Assembly (NCBI GenBank): GCA_030248065.1
Contig: JASAMV010000350.1
Location: 1-64,000 of the forward strand
DNA from: Rhynchonema sp. JSB1_4
Lineage: Eukaryota; Nematoda; Chromadorea; Monhysterida; Xyalidae
Reading direction: 5' to 3'
Length of the DNA: 64,000 nucleotides
Positions 1 to 8,886 of the stretch are shown piece after piece (the first letter of the stretch is position 1; the number at the start of each line of letters is the position of its first letter). The translations under genes and the position numbers were made by a program. The notes under the pieces are model-generated. The model was not told where the DNA came from and ran no database searches. It was given only the letters and a program-made list of their open reading frames with translations.

Positions 1-2
1 AA

Positions 3-863
3 GGCACTGCCCGTACTTCATCGAAGCGACAACCACGCGAACGCAGCACGTCGAGCATCAAAAGCACGTCCAGTGAGAGAACGTCGCAAAACACGGACCA
101 CAATTATCGACGGCCACGCGAAAGCAGCATCTCTCGCCGAGGCGATCAAGCCACAGCACAACCCGGACGCAGACAGGAACCGCAGGCAGCACAACACCAG
201 CCAGCATTACATCGCAGCACGTCACGAAGCTCGTATCACACGACCGGTCCCGAACAGGAACCAACTCGTGACGCGTCGCTTTGTTACTGCAGGGACTGCC
301 GTGGTAGGGTGCCGCATCCAGTGATCTACCATGCTCAATCGACCGGATATGTGATTGGACAACAGCCAGTGCAGCCAAACTGTCATCTAGCGAACCAACC
401 GAGCCAGGCAGCACAAGCTCAACTTGCAGACCAGCGCAACAGGCAAATGGCAACAGGTGTGCAACAACATCCGGACCAACACCAGCAGCAGGCACAAGCT
501 CATCAGGTGCCGCAACAACAACATGTGCAACCACCACAACAGCAGCTGCAACAACAGTTCATTCCAGCGCCACAACAGCAACTGCTACCCAATCATATGC
601 ACTACATGCCAGATACACAAACGCCAATCCCGCAACAACAACAGCAGGCGCAACAGCTGCAACAACCGCAACAACAGGTGCACCAGCTTCAACAACAGCA
701 AACATGGCAGCCGCAATTGGCTCAACAACCAACAGTGAACATCAGACGCTCGGGGCTGGATGATTCGGAGTTGTTCAATGCAGGTCGAGGCCTTGGTGGC
801 CAGGAGCAGTACTACACAGCGACGGAAATGAGGGTCGTGAATCGGCCAAGCAGAAGTTTGTAA
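3..863 (+). CDS. glutamine-rich protein, 3' part (5' end off window)
   Basis: This frame is open from base 3 to a TAA at 861-863, about 286 codons, so the gene begins left of the window. The first third is Ser/Arg/Gln-rich. A small Cys motif (CYCRDC) is encoded near base 285, followed from about base 360 by a long tract of Gln runs mixed with Pro and His. The last 45 codons are less biased. CAA and CAG are mixed within the Gln tract, so it is an amino-acid bias and not a simple microsatellite. It lies just upstream of a Gag-like frame in the same phase, but several stops separate the two, so they are not one continuous ORF. It could be an upstream ORF of a retroelement or a host Gln-rich gene; I do not recognise the family. 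Confidence 0.5.
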   Translation, partial: GTARTSSKRQPRERSTSSIKSTSSERTSQNTDHNYRRPRESSISRRGDQATAQPGRRQEPQAAQHQPALHRSTSRSSYHTTGPEQEPTRDASLCYCRDCRGRVPHPVIYHAQSTGYVIGQQPVQPNCHLANQPSQAAQAQLADQRNRQMATGVQQHPDQHQQQAQAHQVPQQQHVQPPQQQLQQQFIPAPQQQLLPNHMHYMPDTQTPIPQQQQQAQQLQQPQQQVHQLQQQQTWQPQLAQQPTVNIRRSGLDDSELFNAGRGLGGQEQYYTATEMRVVNRPSRSL

Positions 864-910
864 AGAGGTACAATTTTAATACACGTGAGATTTTTAATTG
901 TGTCACAGGT

Positions 911-1015
911 TTTGATACAGTTGGCTCACTAATTTCGACCAGCGTGAAAGTTTGTCCCCTTCACCTAATGAACATTTGTTAAGCTGGCCGAAATTAGTGA
1001 GCCAACCATATCACA
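911..1015. repeat. hairpin-forming inverted repeat
   Basis: The arms at 911-943 and 983-1015 are about 33 bp each and separated by 39 bp. The core GTTGGCTCACTAATTTCG at 920-937 is matched exactly by its reverse complement at 989-1006. It lies between the Gln-rich frame and the Gag-like frame, and looks like a small foldback element or a strong RNA hairpin. Confidence 0.7.
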
Positions 1016-1061
1016 GTGTGGCGCACAAAGAAAAACCTCCTTAACATAGGCGCGCGTGTAA

Positions 1062-2561
1062 TTTGGGTGTGCTGTAACGAAACAGCACGTCACCGTGGTG
1101 GCCTTCGGAGCCACACTTTGCCCGATTCAGAGACGCCCCTCTCTCCGTCGCAAAGGGCAAGATACATGGAAACTTTCGCCTGAACGTCGAAGGGAGCTTC
1201 AGAAAGACGTCGTCAGCTACATAAAAGGAGGTACCGTGCACGTTTACAACGGCGTTGGCAGTACACAACATTATTCGACATTCAAGCGCGATGTGATCGA
1301 ATTGTGCAACAATATTGGAGTTGTCACCAGCGAGGAAGGCGCATTTGTTTTTTCGTTGATGATGGGTGCCAACATCAAGAACTACTGGGAGAGCCAAGGA
1401 GCAAAACGATTCAATTTCAACGAGATAGTGACGTCATTGGGCAAAATTTTCGGCGAGGACAGCAGCATGTACAACGCCGAACTTCGACTGAAAACGCACG
1501 AATGGAAGGCAGGACATGACACAATTGAGACGTACCTGCAACGATCGAATGAGCTGACGTCGGAGTTGTACCCGAATTGCACCAGCATCCAATTCCAGGA
1601 GCGTGTTGCCCAGACGTTTGTGCGAGGCCTTCCGGAAATGTTCGTCGCGCATCTCACCGATCACAGCGTCAACATGAACGACGTAAACGATATGGTGATC
1701 AAGCTGCGCTCATACATGTGGGCTCGCGCAACGCGTGGTGAAGGTCTAACGTGGCACGACCTAAACCCCAGGGCATCACAAAAGGTCCGAGGGAGCAGAG
1801 GACAAGTCGACCGAGGAGCACCGCGTGGCAGAGGCAGGGGCTTCTATAACAACAACAACCAGGACCAACGATCCGGCGGGGATTTCAACAACCGATTTCA
1901 ACGAGGTCGTGGCCAATTCAGGGGTCGACGAGGCTTCCGTGGACGTGGAGGAGGCACCGACCCGCGCACGTGTTTCAAATGCAACCAACAGGGCCACATT
2001 GCGACAGAATGTTTGAACGACGTCAAGCCAGACAAATCTACAACCCCGCGTGGAGGAGGAACTACGTCGCAACAATCATCGGACTTCCGTTGTTACAACT
2101 GCAACGAGGCTGGACACATGTCACGTAATTGTCCACAACCGAGAAAGGACAGGCCGAAAAATGAAACATCAGCCGGAACGACTACAGTAGTACACGAGAA
2201 ACAGCAAGCAGCACCACCGCCAAGCAGCGACAACACGTACTACCAGTACTGCTTCACATGTGGATTGGAGGATCCATGGTGCAAATGTGTGATGAATCAC
2301 CCGAACACCAATCCACGCTGCAATATAGCTACAGTACACCCGCAAAAGAAGAACAAAGGACCCTACTTCTGGAAGAACAGGCAGAAACAAAAGCAGAAGC
2401 CATGTGACCGCCCAGCTTCAGCGAAAACGGATCCACAAGTGCCAACGGACGAGTTCGTGTCGCAACTGCCGGAACGTCGGTTATCAGACTACGAAAAGGA
2501 GTTGATCCCCAAGATTGCACACAAAGTGCACGAGGAAGTTCTACAGTACCGAAGGTTGTAG
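1062..2561 (+). CDS. Gag-like retroelement protein with two CCHC zinc knuckles
   Basis: The frame is open from 1062 (after a TAA) to a TAG at 2559-2561, about 500 codons. It has no in-frame ATG near its start, so the true start may lie in an upstream exon or be lost. The N-terminal half resembles the retrotransposon Gag capsid region: a leucine-rich helical stretch, then ETYLQRSNEL and FVRGLPEMFV. An Arg/Gly-rich linker follows at about 1780-1950, a typical nucleic-acid-binding spacer. Two zinc knuckles of the form CX2CX4HX4C follow: CFKCNQQGHIATEC (about 1972) and CYNCNEAGHMSRNC (about 2092). A further Cys cluster, CFTCGLEDPWCKC, begins near 2251. No protease, reverse transcriptase or integrase follows. 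It is either the 5' part of a truncated LTR element or a solitary gag gene. The frame is undamaged over 500 codons. Confidence 0.8.
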   Translation, partial: FGCAVTKQHVTVVAFGATLCPIQRRPSLRRKGQDTWKLSPERRRELQKDVVSYIKGGTVHVYNGVGSTQHYSTFKRDVIELCNNIGVVTSEEGAFVFSLMMGANIKNYWESQGAKRFNFNEIVTSLGKIFGEDSSMYNAELRLKTHEWKAGHDTIETYLQRSNELTSELYPNCTSIQFQERVAQTFVRGLPEMFVAHLTDHSVNMNDVNDMVIKLRSYMWARATRGEGLTWHDLNPRASQKVRGSRGQVDRGAPRGRGRGFYNNNNQDQRSGGDFNNRFQRGRGQFRGRRGFRGRGGGTDPRTCFKCNQQGHIATECLNDVKPDKSTTPRGGGTTSQQSSDFRCYNCNEAGHMSRNCPQPRKDRPKNETSAGTTTVVHEKQQAAPPPSSDNTYYQYCFTCGLEDPWCKCVMNHPNTNPRCNIATVHPQKKNKGPYFWKNRQKQKQKPCDRPASAKTDPQVPTDEFVSQLPERRLSDYEKELIPKIAHKVHEEVLQYRRL

Positions 2562-4800
2562 CCGGGTGTTGGACGGTTGCAGTCGGGCGTCGATGCTGGC
2601 TGAAGTTAAACAAGCGAATGTTTAACTTTTTGCGAGTCGAGCTGCCTTTTTGCTGGTCGTCCTGAGCTGGTCGGCACGGGTTCACTTCAGCGGCAGTCCA
2701 AAATTGTCGTTGATCAGGCGACTGGCTGTTGTTGATGCTGTGGTCGACGTTCCTTTTCGGAAGTTCCACCACTTTTTGTGCAAAATGGATTTTTAGGTCC
2801 AAGTCACACAAAAAAGTGGCTACGGGGCGAAAAAACGACGAAACAAGCTCCAAACGGCAAGTGGTGACGTGCGTGCGGGCGAAAAAATGATCAATTATCG
2901 CACAAATTGACCAAGACGGCTGCTGTTTGTCGTTGTCGTTGTCGTTTTACTGGATAAATTTCCAGTAAAACACTCCTTTTTCGCTTTTGTTGATCGTTTC
3001 CTCGCTGCTGCTTCCTATTTCGATCCAAAAATCAACGCTGCAAACGGGTGATTGGTCCTTGTCAGTTCCGAGAAAAAAACGGTCAGCCGGTTTTGTGCGG
3101 CGTGTTTGTTCGTCCGCCCGGGGCGTCGGCTGCCTTGTTGTCCTTCGTCTGTTTGACGTCCTTCGCTCCTTTTGCCGTCAAACGAAGCTCCTTTTTCGCG
3201 ACGTTCAAGCACTGAACTCGCACTGACGATGACTGAGAGCTGAGGACGGAAATTTATGGTTTTTGCACTAAAAAATGCAAAAACCCGCAAAAATGGCTCT
3301 CAAATTTTTCAATAAATTTTTATTTTGTGCTTGTTTGCACAAAATACTCCAATCGATTTACTTCTTTTTATTCCGGATTTGCTATAAAATACTTTTCAGT
3401 ATTTTAAAGCTAAATCCTACAAATGCGGCCGAAGATCCTGGTCGCTTGCTCCTCGTCGTTTCGTCCGTTAGCTCCTTTCGCTGCTCCTTTCGAGTTCGTT
3501 CCGACGTTCGGGGATGCGATGCGATGTTGCGACGCGTTGGCCGTAGTGCCCGTTCGATTTGCCCAACGGTGGCGCCCGGACAGCCTGTTCTTTCTGCCGG
3601 TGAAGTCGTGGATCCACACACCACACACAAGAAAACAGAAAAAAATAGAAGCCCGGATAAACTCAGTACCTAGTCAAAACTTACCTGTTTTTGCTCCGGC
3701 TGCAGGATAGGTGTGCCCCTGCTTCGAGCCGAAGTGTCGTCTCCCTGCTACTTTGATCAGGCTGCTTTTCCGCTCCGCTTCGCCTTCACGGCCCAGTCTG
3801 TCCGTCGGGATCGATCAATAAATTGCTCGCGAATTGCCCCCCAAAACGACGAAAACGGCAGTTTTTTGCTTCGCGGCGGTCGATTGCGTGTGGGCCCGGC
3901 GTCGGTTGCGCTCGGCCCGGATCGGCAAATGTGCTTTAGGCGTTTGCGGTGCTAGATCTAGCAATTGGAAGAGAGGGGGATTTTTGGAAGCCCCCAAAAT
4001 CTCTCCCCCCAAAACCTCCAAACCACCAAAATCCCTCGCGTTCGCTCAGTTGGAGCTCACCAAGTGTAATCGTAGGGCGAGGCGGCACTCCACACGGCTT
4101 CCCCACCCAACGATACGGCCTTGCACTGCACGGTAAGGCCCGACCGGCGTGACTGGCGACGGGGTGCGGTCACCTAAGCTTCAAACACGGTTGAATACAC
4201 AAAATGCACAAAGACCAAACCTCAACAAAAGGCCCCGCCGAGTGACGCGCGGTCAACTCCGGGGTTGCGATTCACGCCTTTCACGTCCACAGATCGATCC
4301 CACTTGTCAGTTCTCGATATCACGTTTATCAACACGGGTTAGCGCAATCTCACAAAACTCAAAGCACACACGAAAAACACAAGAGAACACCTAAAAAGTC
4401 ACCGAGCCAATCTCTTTCTTTTCTTTCTGCCTCAGCCAGGGGAGGACTTTGTTCAAGCCGGCCACATCATGTGCTTCATGTGGTGCAACGGAGAAGAAAT
4501 GCGGTGGTGGTCCATTATTTTGTACGGAACAGACAGAATTGCAACATCAGACGAATGTGAGCACCTGTTTCTGTACGTGAAAGGCGATTTCTAATTTTAC
4601 TATGTGTGCACTTTTAATCTGTGATAGAGGCTTCGGCCTCCCTTACTTGCATCGTCAACACGTCCAGACGTGCGTGGCGATGTGGTGATGGTGCAAGTAA
4701 CCTCACCAGCATGTGGCTTTGTTCACGTGCATGTGCATAAAAACAATACACAAAAGTTCCACATTTTAACGGCATAATACTTATGGTCAACCATGCTTTT
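2562..4800. other. no supported gene; GC-rich block with one strong minus-strand splice donor
   Basis: No recognisable coding exon, LTR pair or retroelement pol sequence is visible here. A perfect 11-bp hairpin (GTTTTACTGGA and its complement) sits at about 2944-2971. At 3400-4300 base composition turns GC-rich. On the minus strand a consensus donor (CAG then GTAAGT) falls at 3685/3684, preceded by an open stretch at about 3686-3810. This could be an early exon of a minus-strand gene, but I cannot extend it to a product. Confidence 0.4.
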
Positions 4801-4802
4801 AA

Positions 4803-5280
4803 TTTTTGCAGTTGGTCCCTCTCTTTCAGCCAATCAGCGCGCAGTAGGAAAAGCATTAAAAAGGAACTTGCTCAATTCTCTTCATTCTCCCACAGCGCAT
4901 GCAACAGGTTGAGCAAACCATTTTTGCAGCTGGTCCCTCTCTTTTAGCCAATCAGCGCGCAGTAGGAATAGCATTAAAGGACTTGCTCAAATACTCGTCA
5001 TTCACCCATAGCGCATGCAACAGGTTGAGCAAACCATTTTTGCAGCTGGTCCCTCTCTTTTAGCCAATCAGCGCGCAGTAGGAATAGCATTAAAGGACTT
5101 GCTCAAATACTCGTCATTCACCCATAGCGCATGCAACAGGTTGAGCAAACCATTTTTGCAGCTGGTCCCTCTCTTTTAGCCAATCAGCGCGCAGTCGGAA
5201 AGGCATTAAAGGACTTGCGTTGCTCAATTTTCGTCATTCCCCCTTAGCTCCCACAGTGCATACAACAGGTTTACAAACCA
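4803..5280. repeat. 116-bp tandem repeat array, four units
   Basis: Units begin at 4803, 4921, 5037 and 5153, each opening with TTTTTGCAG, so the period is 116-118 bp. Units 2 and 3 are almost identical, while units 1 and 4 carry several changes. A decayed fifth unit starts at 5281. Every intact unit contains AGCCAATCAGCGCGCAG, which includes a CCAAT box, and the palindromic GCATGC. The same CCAAT-bearing core occurs in a hairpin at 25972-26081. Confidence 0.9.
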
Positions 5281-5300
5281 TTTTTGCTCCGGGCCCCAAT

Positions 5301-5761
5301 TCGGTTGGTCCCTCACTTGTTGCCAATCAGCAGAAAAAGCATCAAGTTTCGTTTCTTTCATTTCTCATAGTGCATGTAACAAAAATAAAGGGACCACAAC
5401 GTGCGCTAGTTAAGCCCAATTACTAAGTATACCCCCAGCGATGGTCCCCATTTAGCCAATAAATAAAAGCAGCATTCAGCGCGCGCGCAAAACGCCGGCC
5501 CCCATAACAGCCAGCTGAACACTGCATACCTGTGCATTGCGCTTGTGTGCAGTTACTTCTCGCGCTTGCTGTTTAGCTGCTTCTGCATTCACACACCTTA
5601 TGTATGTGCATGAGCTTCATGGCTGTTTTGACAGTGCACTTAAGCCTGATGCAGCAAGGTGACCCACGTGTTACAACTGGCCAACTTTTTACACATGAAC
5701 TTTCAGACATGTACACGTGACATCTTTACCTATGTATACCACTTTAAGACGTAATGTAGTG
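5301..5761. other. no feature seen
   Basis: Non-coding sequence between the tandem array and a tRNA-like fragment. I see no exon, inverted repeat or RNA gene here. Confidence 0.5.
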
Positions 5762-5849
5762 ACGACTTGATGGTCAAGTGGATAAAGCATTGAACAAAAT
5801 GATGCTGACGTCCTAAAACCCCGAGCGAACCCGGGAAAAAAAAAAAAAA
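5762..5849 (+). repeat. tRNA-derived SINE head or tRNA retropseudogene with poly(A)
   Basis: An A-box, TGGTCAAGTGG (5771-5781), fits the pol III consensus. About 40 bp downstream, GAGCGAACC (5823-5831) matches the B-box except for one T-to-G change. A run of 14 A follows directly at 5836-5849. This order (tRNA-like promoter, then A tail) is that of a SINE or a retroposed tRNA. No cloverleaf with paired acceptor arms can be drawn, so it is not a functional tRNA. Confidence 0.5.
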
Positions 5850-5850
5850 C

Positions 5851-5945
5851 AGAAGAGACCGGGGGGCCCCCCCCCGACACCCCCCCCCCCCGCCGCCCCC
5901 GCCCGGGCGGGGGGCGGGCGCCCCCCCCGCCCAGAAAGCACTTTT
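5851..5945. other. extreme G/C homopolymer block
   Basis: About 90 bp made almost wholly of C and G runs of 4 to 13 bases, directly after a poly(A) run and unlike everything around it. It has no coding value. It may be a sequencing or assembly artefact, or a genuine G-quadruplex/i-motif-prone tract. Confidence 0.6.
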
Positions 5946-6148
5946 CCCGGTAACAAGTCACATTGGTGATATCGGGTCTGATGATGCGACCTTTCAGGTA
6001 CCCTCAATCTTGAGATAACCATGCTGATGCCACGTTAGTTCGACAGGCGCAGAATTTGATTTGTGACGATGCTGGTGGCCCAAAGCATTCAGCGGATCTC
6101 GGAGTGCGCAAAAAGTCGATGACAGCTGCCACATTGTGTTGTCAACTG

Positions 6149-6551
6149 TCAAGTTTTAATGCTTGATGGCCTGTTTCGGCACGTTTTGACGTGCGAGGTG
6201 CCATGCCTCGTCTTGCGCCAATTTGGCTTTCCTTGTGCATCGACACTGGCCGGACTTCCAAACATGAAAGTTTTCATCCCATCCCAACTCCAACCTTGCG
6301 TGCCGTGCGTATACCCATATTGTACGAGTGTGTCCATTTGTATTTGACACAACAGCGGGTAGACGTACTGCATCCGCTTCAACATATCGTGTCCACTACG
6401 TTCCATTGCGTCGACCATTTGAGGCTGTTTCTCCGCTGAGTGGATCGCATCAAGTATTGATTGCAACACAGCTGGAAATTCGGTGGAGGATAATTGTATT
6501 GTGGGTGACGCACGTCGTTGACCAATTGTACTGACGGTATCTATGTTTTGG
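6149..6551 (-). CDS. C10 (C12orf57/GRCC10) family protein, exon
   Basis: Read on the minus strand, this exon encodes about 134 residues ending at a TGA. The core matches the C10 family (about 126 residues in human): LSSTEFPAVL near the start, a helix with DMLKRMQYVYP, then QIQMDTLVQYG. The family's pattern of D-M-x-K, Q-x-V-x-P, Q-I-Q and Y-G is kept with matching spacing. A TTTCAG acceptor precedes the exon at 6552-6557, and the only in-frame ATG lies inside the core, so at least one 5' exon is missing upstream (above 6551). The C-terminus (WRKTRHGTSH onward) does not match the family and may be read-through past an unseen donor. C10 is a small intracellular protein of poorly known biochemical role that is linked to brain development in vertebrates. 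Confidence 0.7.
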
Positions 6552-7845
6552 CTGAAAGGGCGCCGTTTCAACGAGAAAGTTAGACGAGATTTTCAACCAC
6601 TCAGGCTCGAAGCTTGTGACACTTATAGTATGTGTAAAAACTATCCCAACAGACCAAAAATCATTAAATTTGGACAACACTAAAGTTATCCAGCATAAGT
6701 TTACGCTTTGCGGTTGCCATATCAGGACACATTCGCTCGCACCGACGATGACCTGGCGCACCGCTGGTCGAAACGAAGTGTTGTTGCTCTTGGCACAAGA
6801 GAAATGATTAATTTCATTCCTTTTTTCTGCGCCCTGGGCTGTCTGGGTGGAGGGAGTCACAAGAACCTCAAATCAAACTCATCCCGCAACTTGCCTTTTG
6901 TGTGCGAGGTAGTGCGCTCATGCGAGTCCATGAAGCTCCTGGATTTCGGGTCGACTTGTCGATGTTGTGTCAAGCCATAATTATATATGGAAATGCGTCC
7001 ACAAATACATCATCAAAATTCCGACGTTGTACTTCCCAAAAAACGGCCGCAATGCCAGTGATGCTATATTTTCTCGTCGTTCTCAAACCCGCGCTGTTCA
7101 GGACAGACTGCAAGAAGCAAAAAAATGTTTCAAGGCTACGCAGCCAGCGTGATTGCCTTTGCAACAGCGCACACATTTCTGTTCTATTGGGTGCCGGCAA
7201 AGAGGATGGCCACACTTGGCACGAGGTGGGAATATTTTGCGAGCGGGATACTACCACCGCACGCACGCGCAAACGCAATAACAAGGGAGGGGCGCTAAGT
7301 CGCAAAGTCTCTTTCTGTATGTGTCCATGCGGATGCTTTTGGCGCACCCGTTGGTAATTGGAAAAAGGATACTGAAAGTAAACGTCGTGGAGCGGGACTG
7401 AGGAAATTAGAATGCCGTCGCTGAAATGTGCCTTCTTTCCATGCCGGTTTTTGTGCTTTGGTGCTCAAAAGAATGACAATTTTTTTCTGGCTTCCGTAAG
7501 TGATGGGGGAACAAAAAGACACTGCCCGTGATACAGTTGTATAGTGTATTATTTTGTACACTTTGGGTTGTCTTATTGTGACCATTCATGAACATGTGAA
7601 CAGTAATCTGAGTGAGCATGTGAACAGCAAGTACTATCATATCATCTTGGCATCGAAACACAACAGCAAAATAATTTACTGATGGGGCTTTGAGGTGTGT
7701 GATTTTGCTCTTTGTGGATTTGTGACTCGTGTATGCCCGCATGTACCTAATGTAGTCTGATACTTTATGCCATGTACAGCAGGTGTGATACTGTCATGTG
7801 GACGACAATGAAACATCAGCAGATTGTGTAACTTTGTTAAAAAAA
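6552..7845. other. no supported exon; probably upstream part of the C10-like gene
   Basis: The missing 5' exon of the C10-like gene should lie in or beyond this stretch on the minus strand, but I cannot identify it. A copy of a dispersed motif lies at 6739-6764. On the plus strand, 7126-7297 encodes a 57-residue frame with a hydrophobic N-terminus (MFQGYAASVIAFATAHTFLF). It lacks a convincing splice context or relatives and is left uncalled. Confidence 0.4.
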
Positions 7846-7851
7846 ATTTAT
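7846..7851 (-). terminator. polyadenylation signal of the small secreted-protein gene
   Basis: TTTATT on the plus strand is AATAAA on the minus strand, about 200 bases past the stop codon at 8052. Spacing and strand suit a 3' UTR end. Confidence 0.5.
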
Positions 7852-8051
7852 TTGTTTTTATGCGTTTTACTTAGTTTACATTTTCAAAAATAGCACATAA
7901 ATATCATCTGATCGAATCCAAAGCAGAAAATAAAAGGACGAGATCAATGTCGTCAAGACTTCAACATTTGCATTACACAAAACAGTTAAGCGGGTATGCT
8001 TGTCTGAGCCCAACCCTACACCAGATCTGAATCAAATATTCGAATCCGGGC

Positions 8052-8886
8052 CTATAGGTTCCTCGACCATCTGGTATTTCTGTGACGATGTCGCCTGTTC
8101 GTATGATGGTGTCTCCTCACTTCCGCATCCTCAACACTCAACGGCACAAACTCGGGATCGTCAAATTCAATCGACGAATCCGGCATTTTCTTCGGCGAAT
8201 TTTCGCGTTCGTCACTCCTGCCGTAGTAGAAATCGTCCTCCGCGTATTTCGTACGGCACATTTCCGTCTGGCATTTTGGCAGGCGCTTGCGAATGTCTGA
8301 ATGGAGGAAGAGAAAATTTGAGCATGCCGGATAAGGTTTCAACTATATTGAATCAGACATGAGCTCGCGAACACCGAACTAAAATTTATTTTTTTCGCGT
8401 AATCACGGCAGGGTTGGGCAAAAAACGACGGCGTTTTTTCTTGAAAAAAAGACGATGTTTTTTTTAAAAAAACGTCTGGGTCGTTTTTTGTTTTTTTTAA
8501 TCCTGAATTTCCTTTAGAACCGGGAACCGGGATCCGTTGCCTTATCTGTTCATGCACGCTTGAACATCGCGTCACATTTTAGATAATATTATTTCTCGGA
8601 TCTCAAACGTGAAATCAAAGCTTCAACTTTTCCTCAGCCACTGATGACCAGATCATCGTCAGTGCCCAATCGTCACATCACGATATATAGGTACTAGATT
8701 GCATCTCTCACAGCTCAAATATAAAGTACGTCACTGACGATATATAGGTACTAGATTGCATCTCTCACAGCTCAAATATAAAGTACGTCACTGACCTTTT
8801 CTGATTTTGCCTTCCGAAATTCCCATTCCAGCACATACGACCAACAACAGCACCAAGCGAAGCGCCACCGCGCGCCCTCCTATCAT
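8052..8886 (-). CDS. small secreted protein, family not recognised (2 exons)
   Basis: Exon 1 is 8796-8886 and exon 2 is 8052-8296, joined from a GTCAGT donor to a TTCAG acceptor. The junction falls inside a codon and keeps frame, giving 111 residues. The first 26 form a clear signal peptide: MIGGRAVALRLVLLLVVC, then AGMGISEG. The mature part is basic then acidic: KIRKDIRKRLPKC, an EMC giving the only second cysteine, an Asp/Glu-rich middle (EFDDPEFVPLSVED), and a His/Arg tail (HHHTNRRHRHR). The two cysteines, six residues apart, could form one disulphide. The charged, low-complexity mature part with basic clusters could suit a peptide precursor or a metal- or polyanion-binding secreted protein, which is inference only. 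The 499-bp intron holds a transposon fragment and a tandem duplication. Confidence 0.65.
8409..8516 (-). mobile_element. truncated hAT-like MITE (one end only)
   Basis: It begins with the terminal sequence CAGGGTTGGGCAAAAAA and matches, base for base with few changes, the reverse complement of the right-hand 110 bp of the element at 35359-35870. The other end is missing, so this is a relic. It lies in the intron of the secreted-protein gene. Confidence 0.75.
8681..8794. repeat. 57-bp perfect tandem duplication
   Basis: Units 8681-8737 and 8738-8794 are identical. The second ends one base before the intron's donor GT (minus strand, 8795-8794), so the duplication supplies the first bases of the intron and duplicates potential donor-flanking sequence. 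Confidence 0.9.

Noticed and set aside
2329..2853. 174-codon minus-strand frame opposite the Gag end
   Set aside because: It overlaps the well-supported Gag frame antisense and has no recognisable domain.
2562..4800. Retroelement pol or LTR after the Gag frame
   Set aside because: No RT, protease or integrase motif and no repeated terminal sequence could be found.
4803..5280. CRISPR-like array
   Set aside because: Units are 116-bp head-to-tail copies without short repeats separated by unique spacers, in a eukaryotic genome.
6902..7357. 151-codon plus-strand frame
   Set aside because: Its composition is random-like, overlapping frames are equally open, and splice or homology support is lacking.
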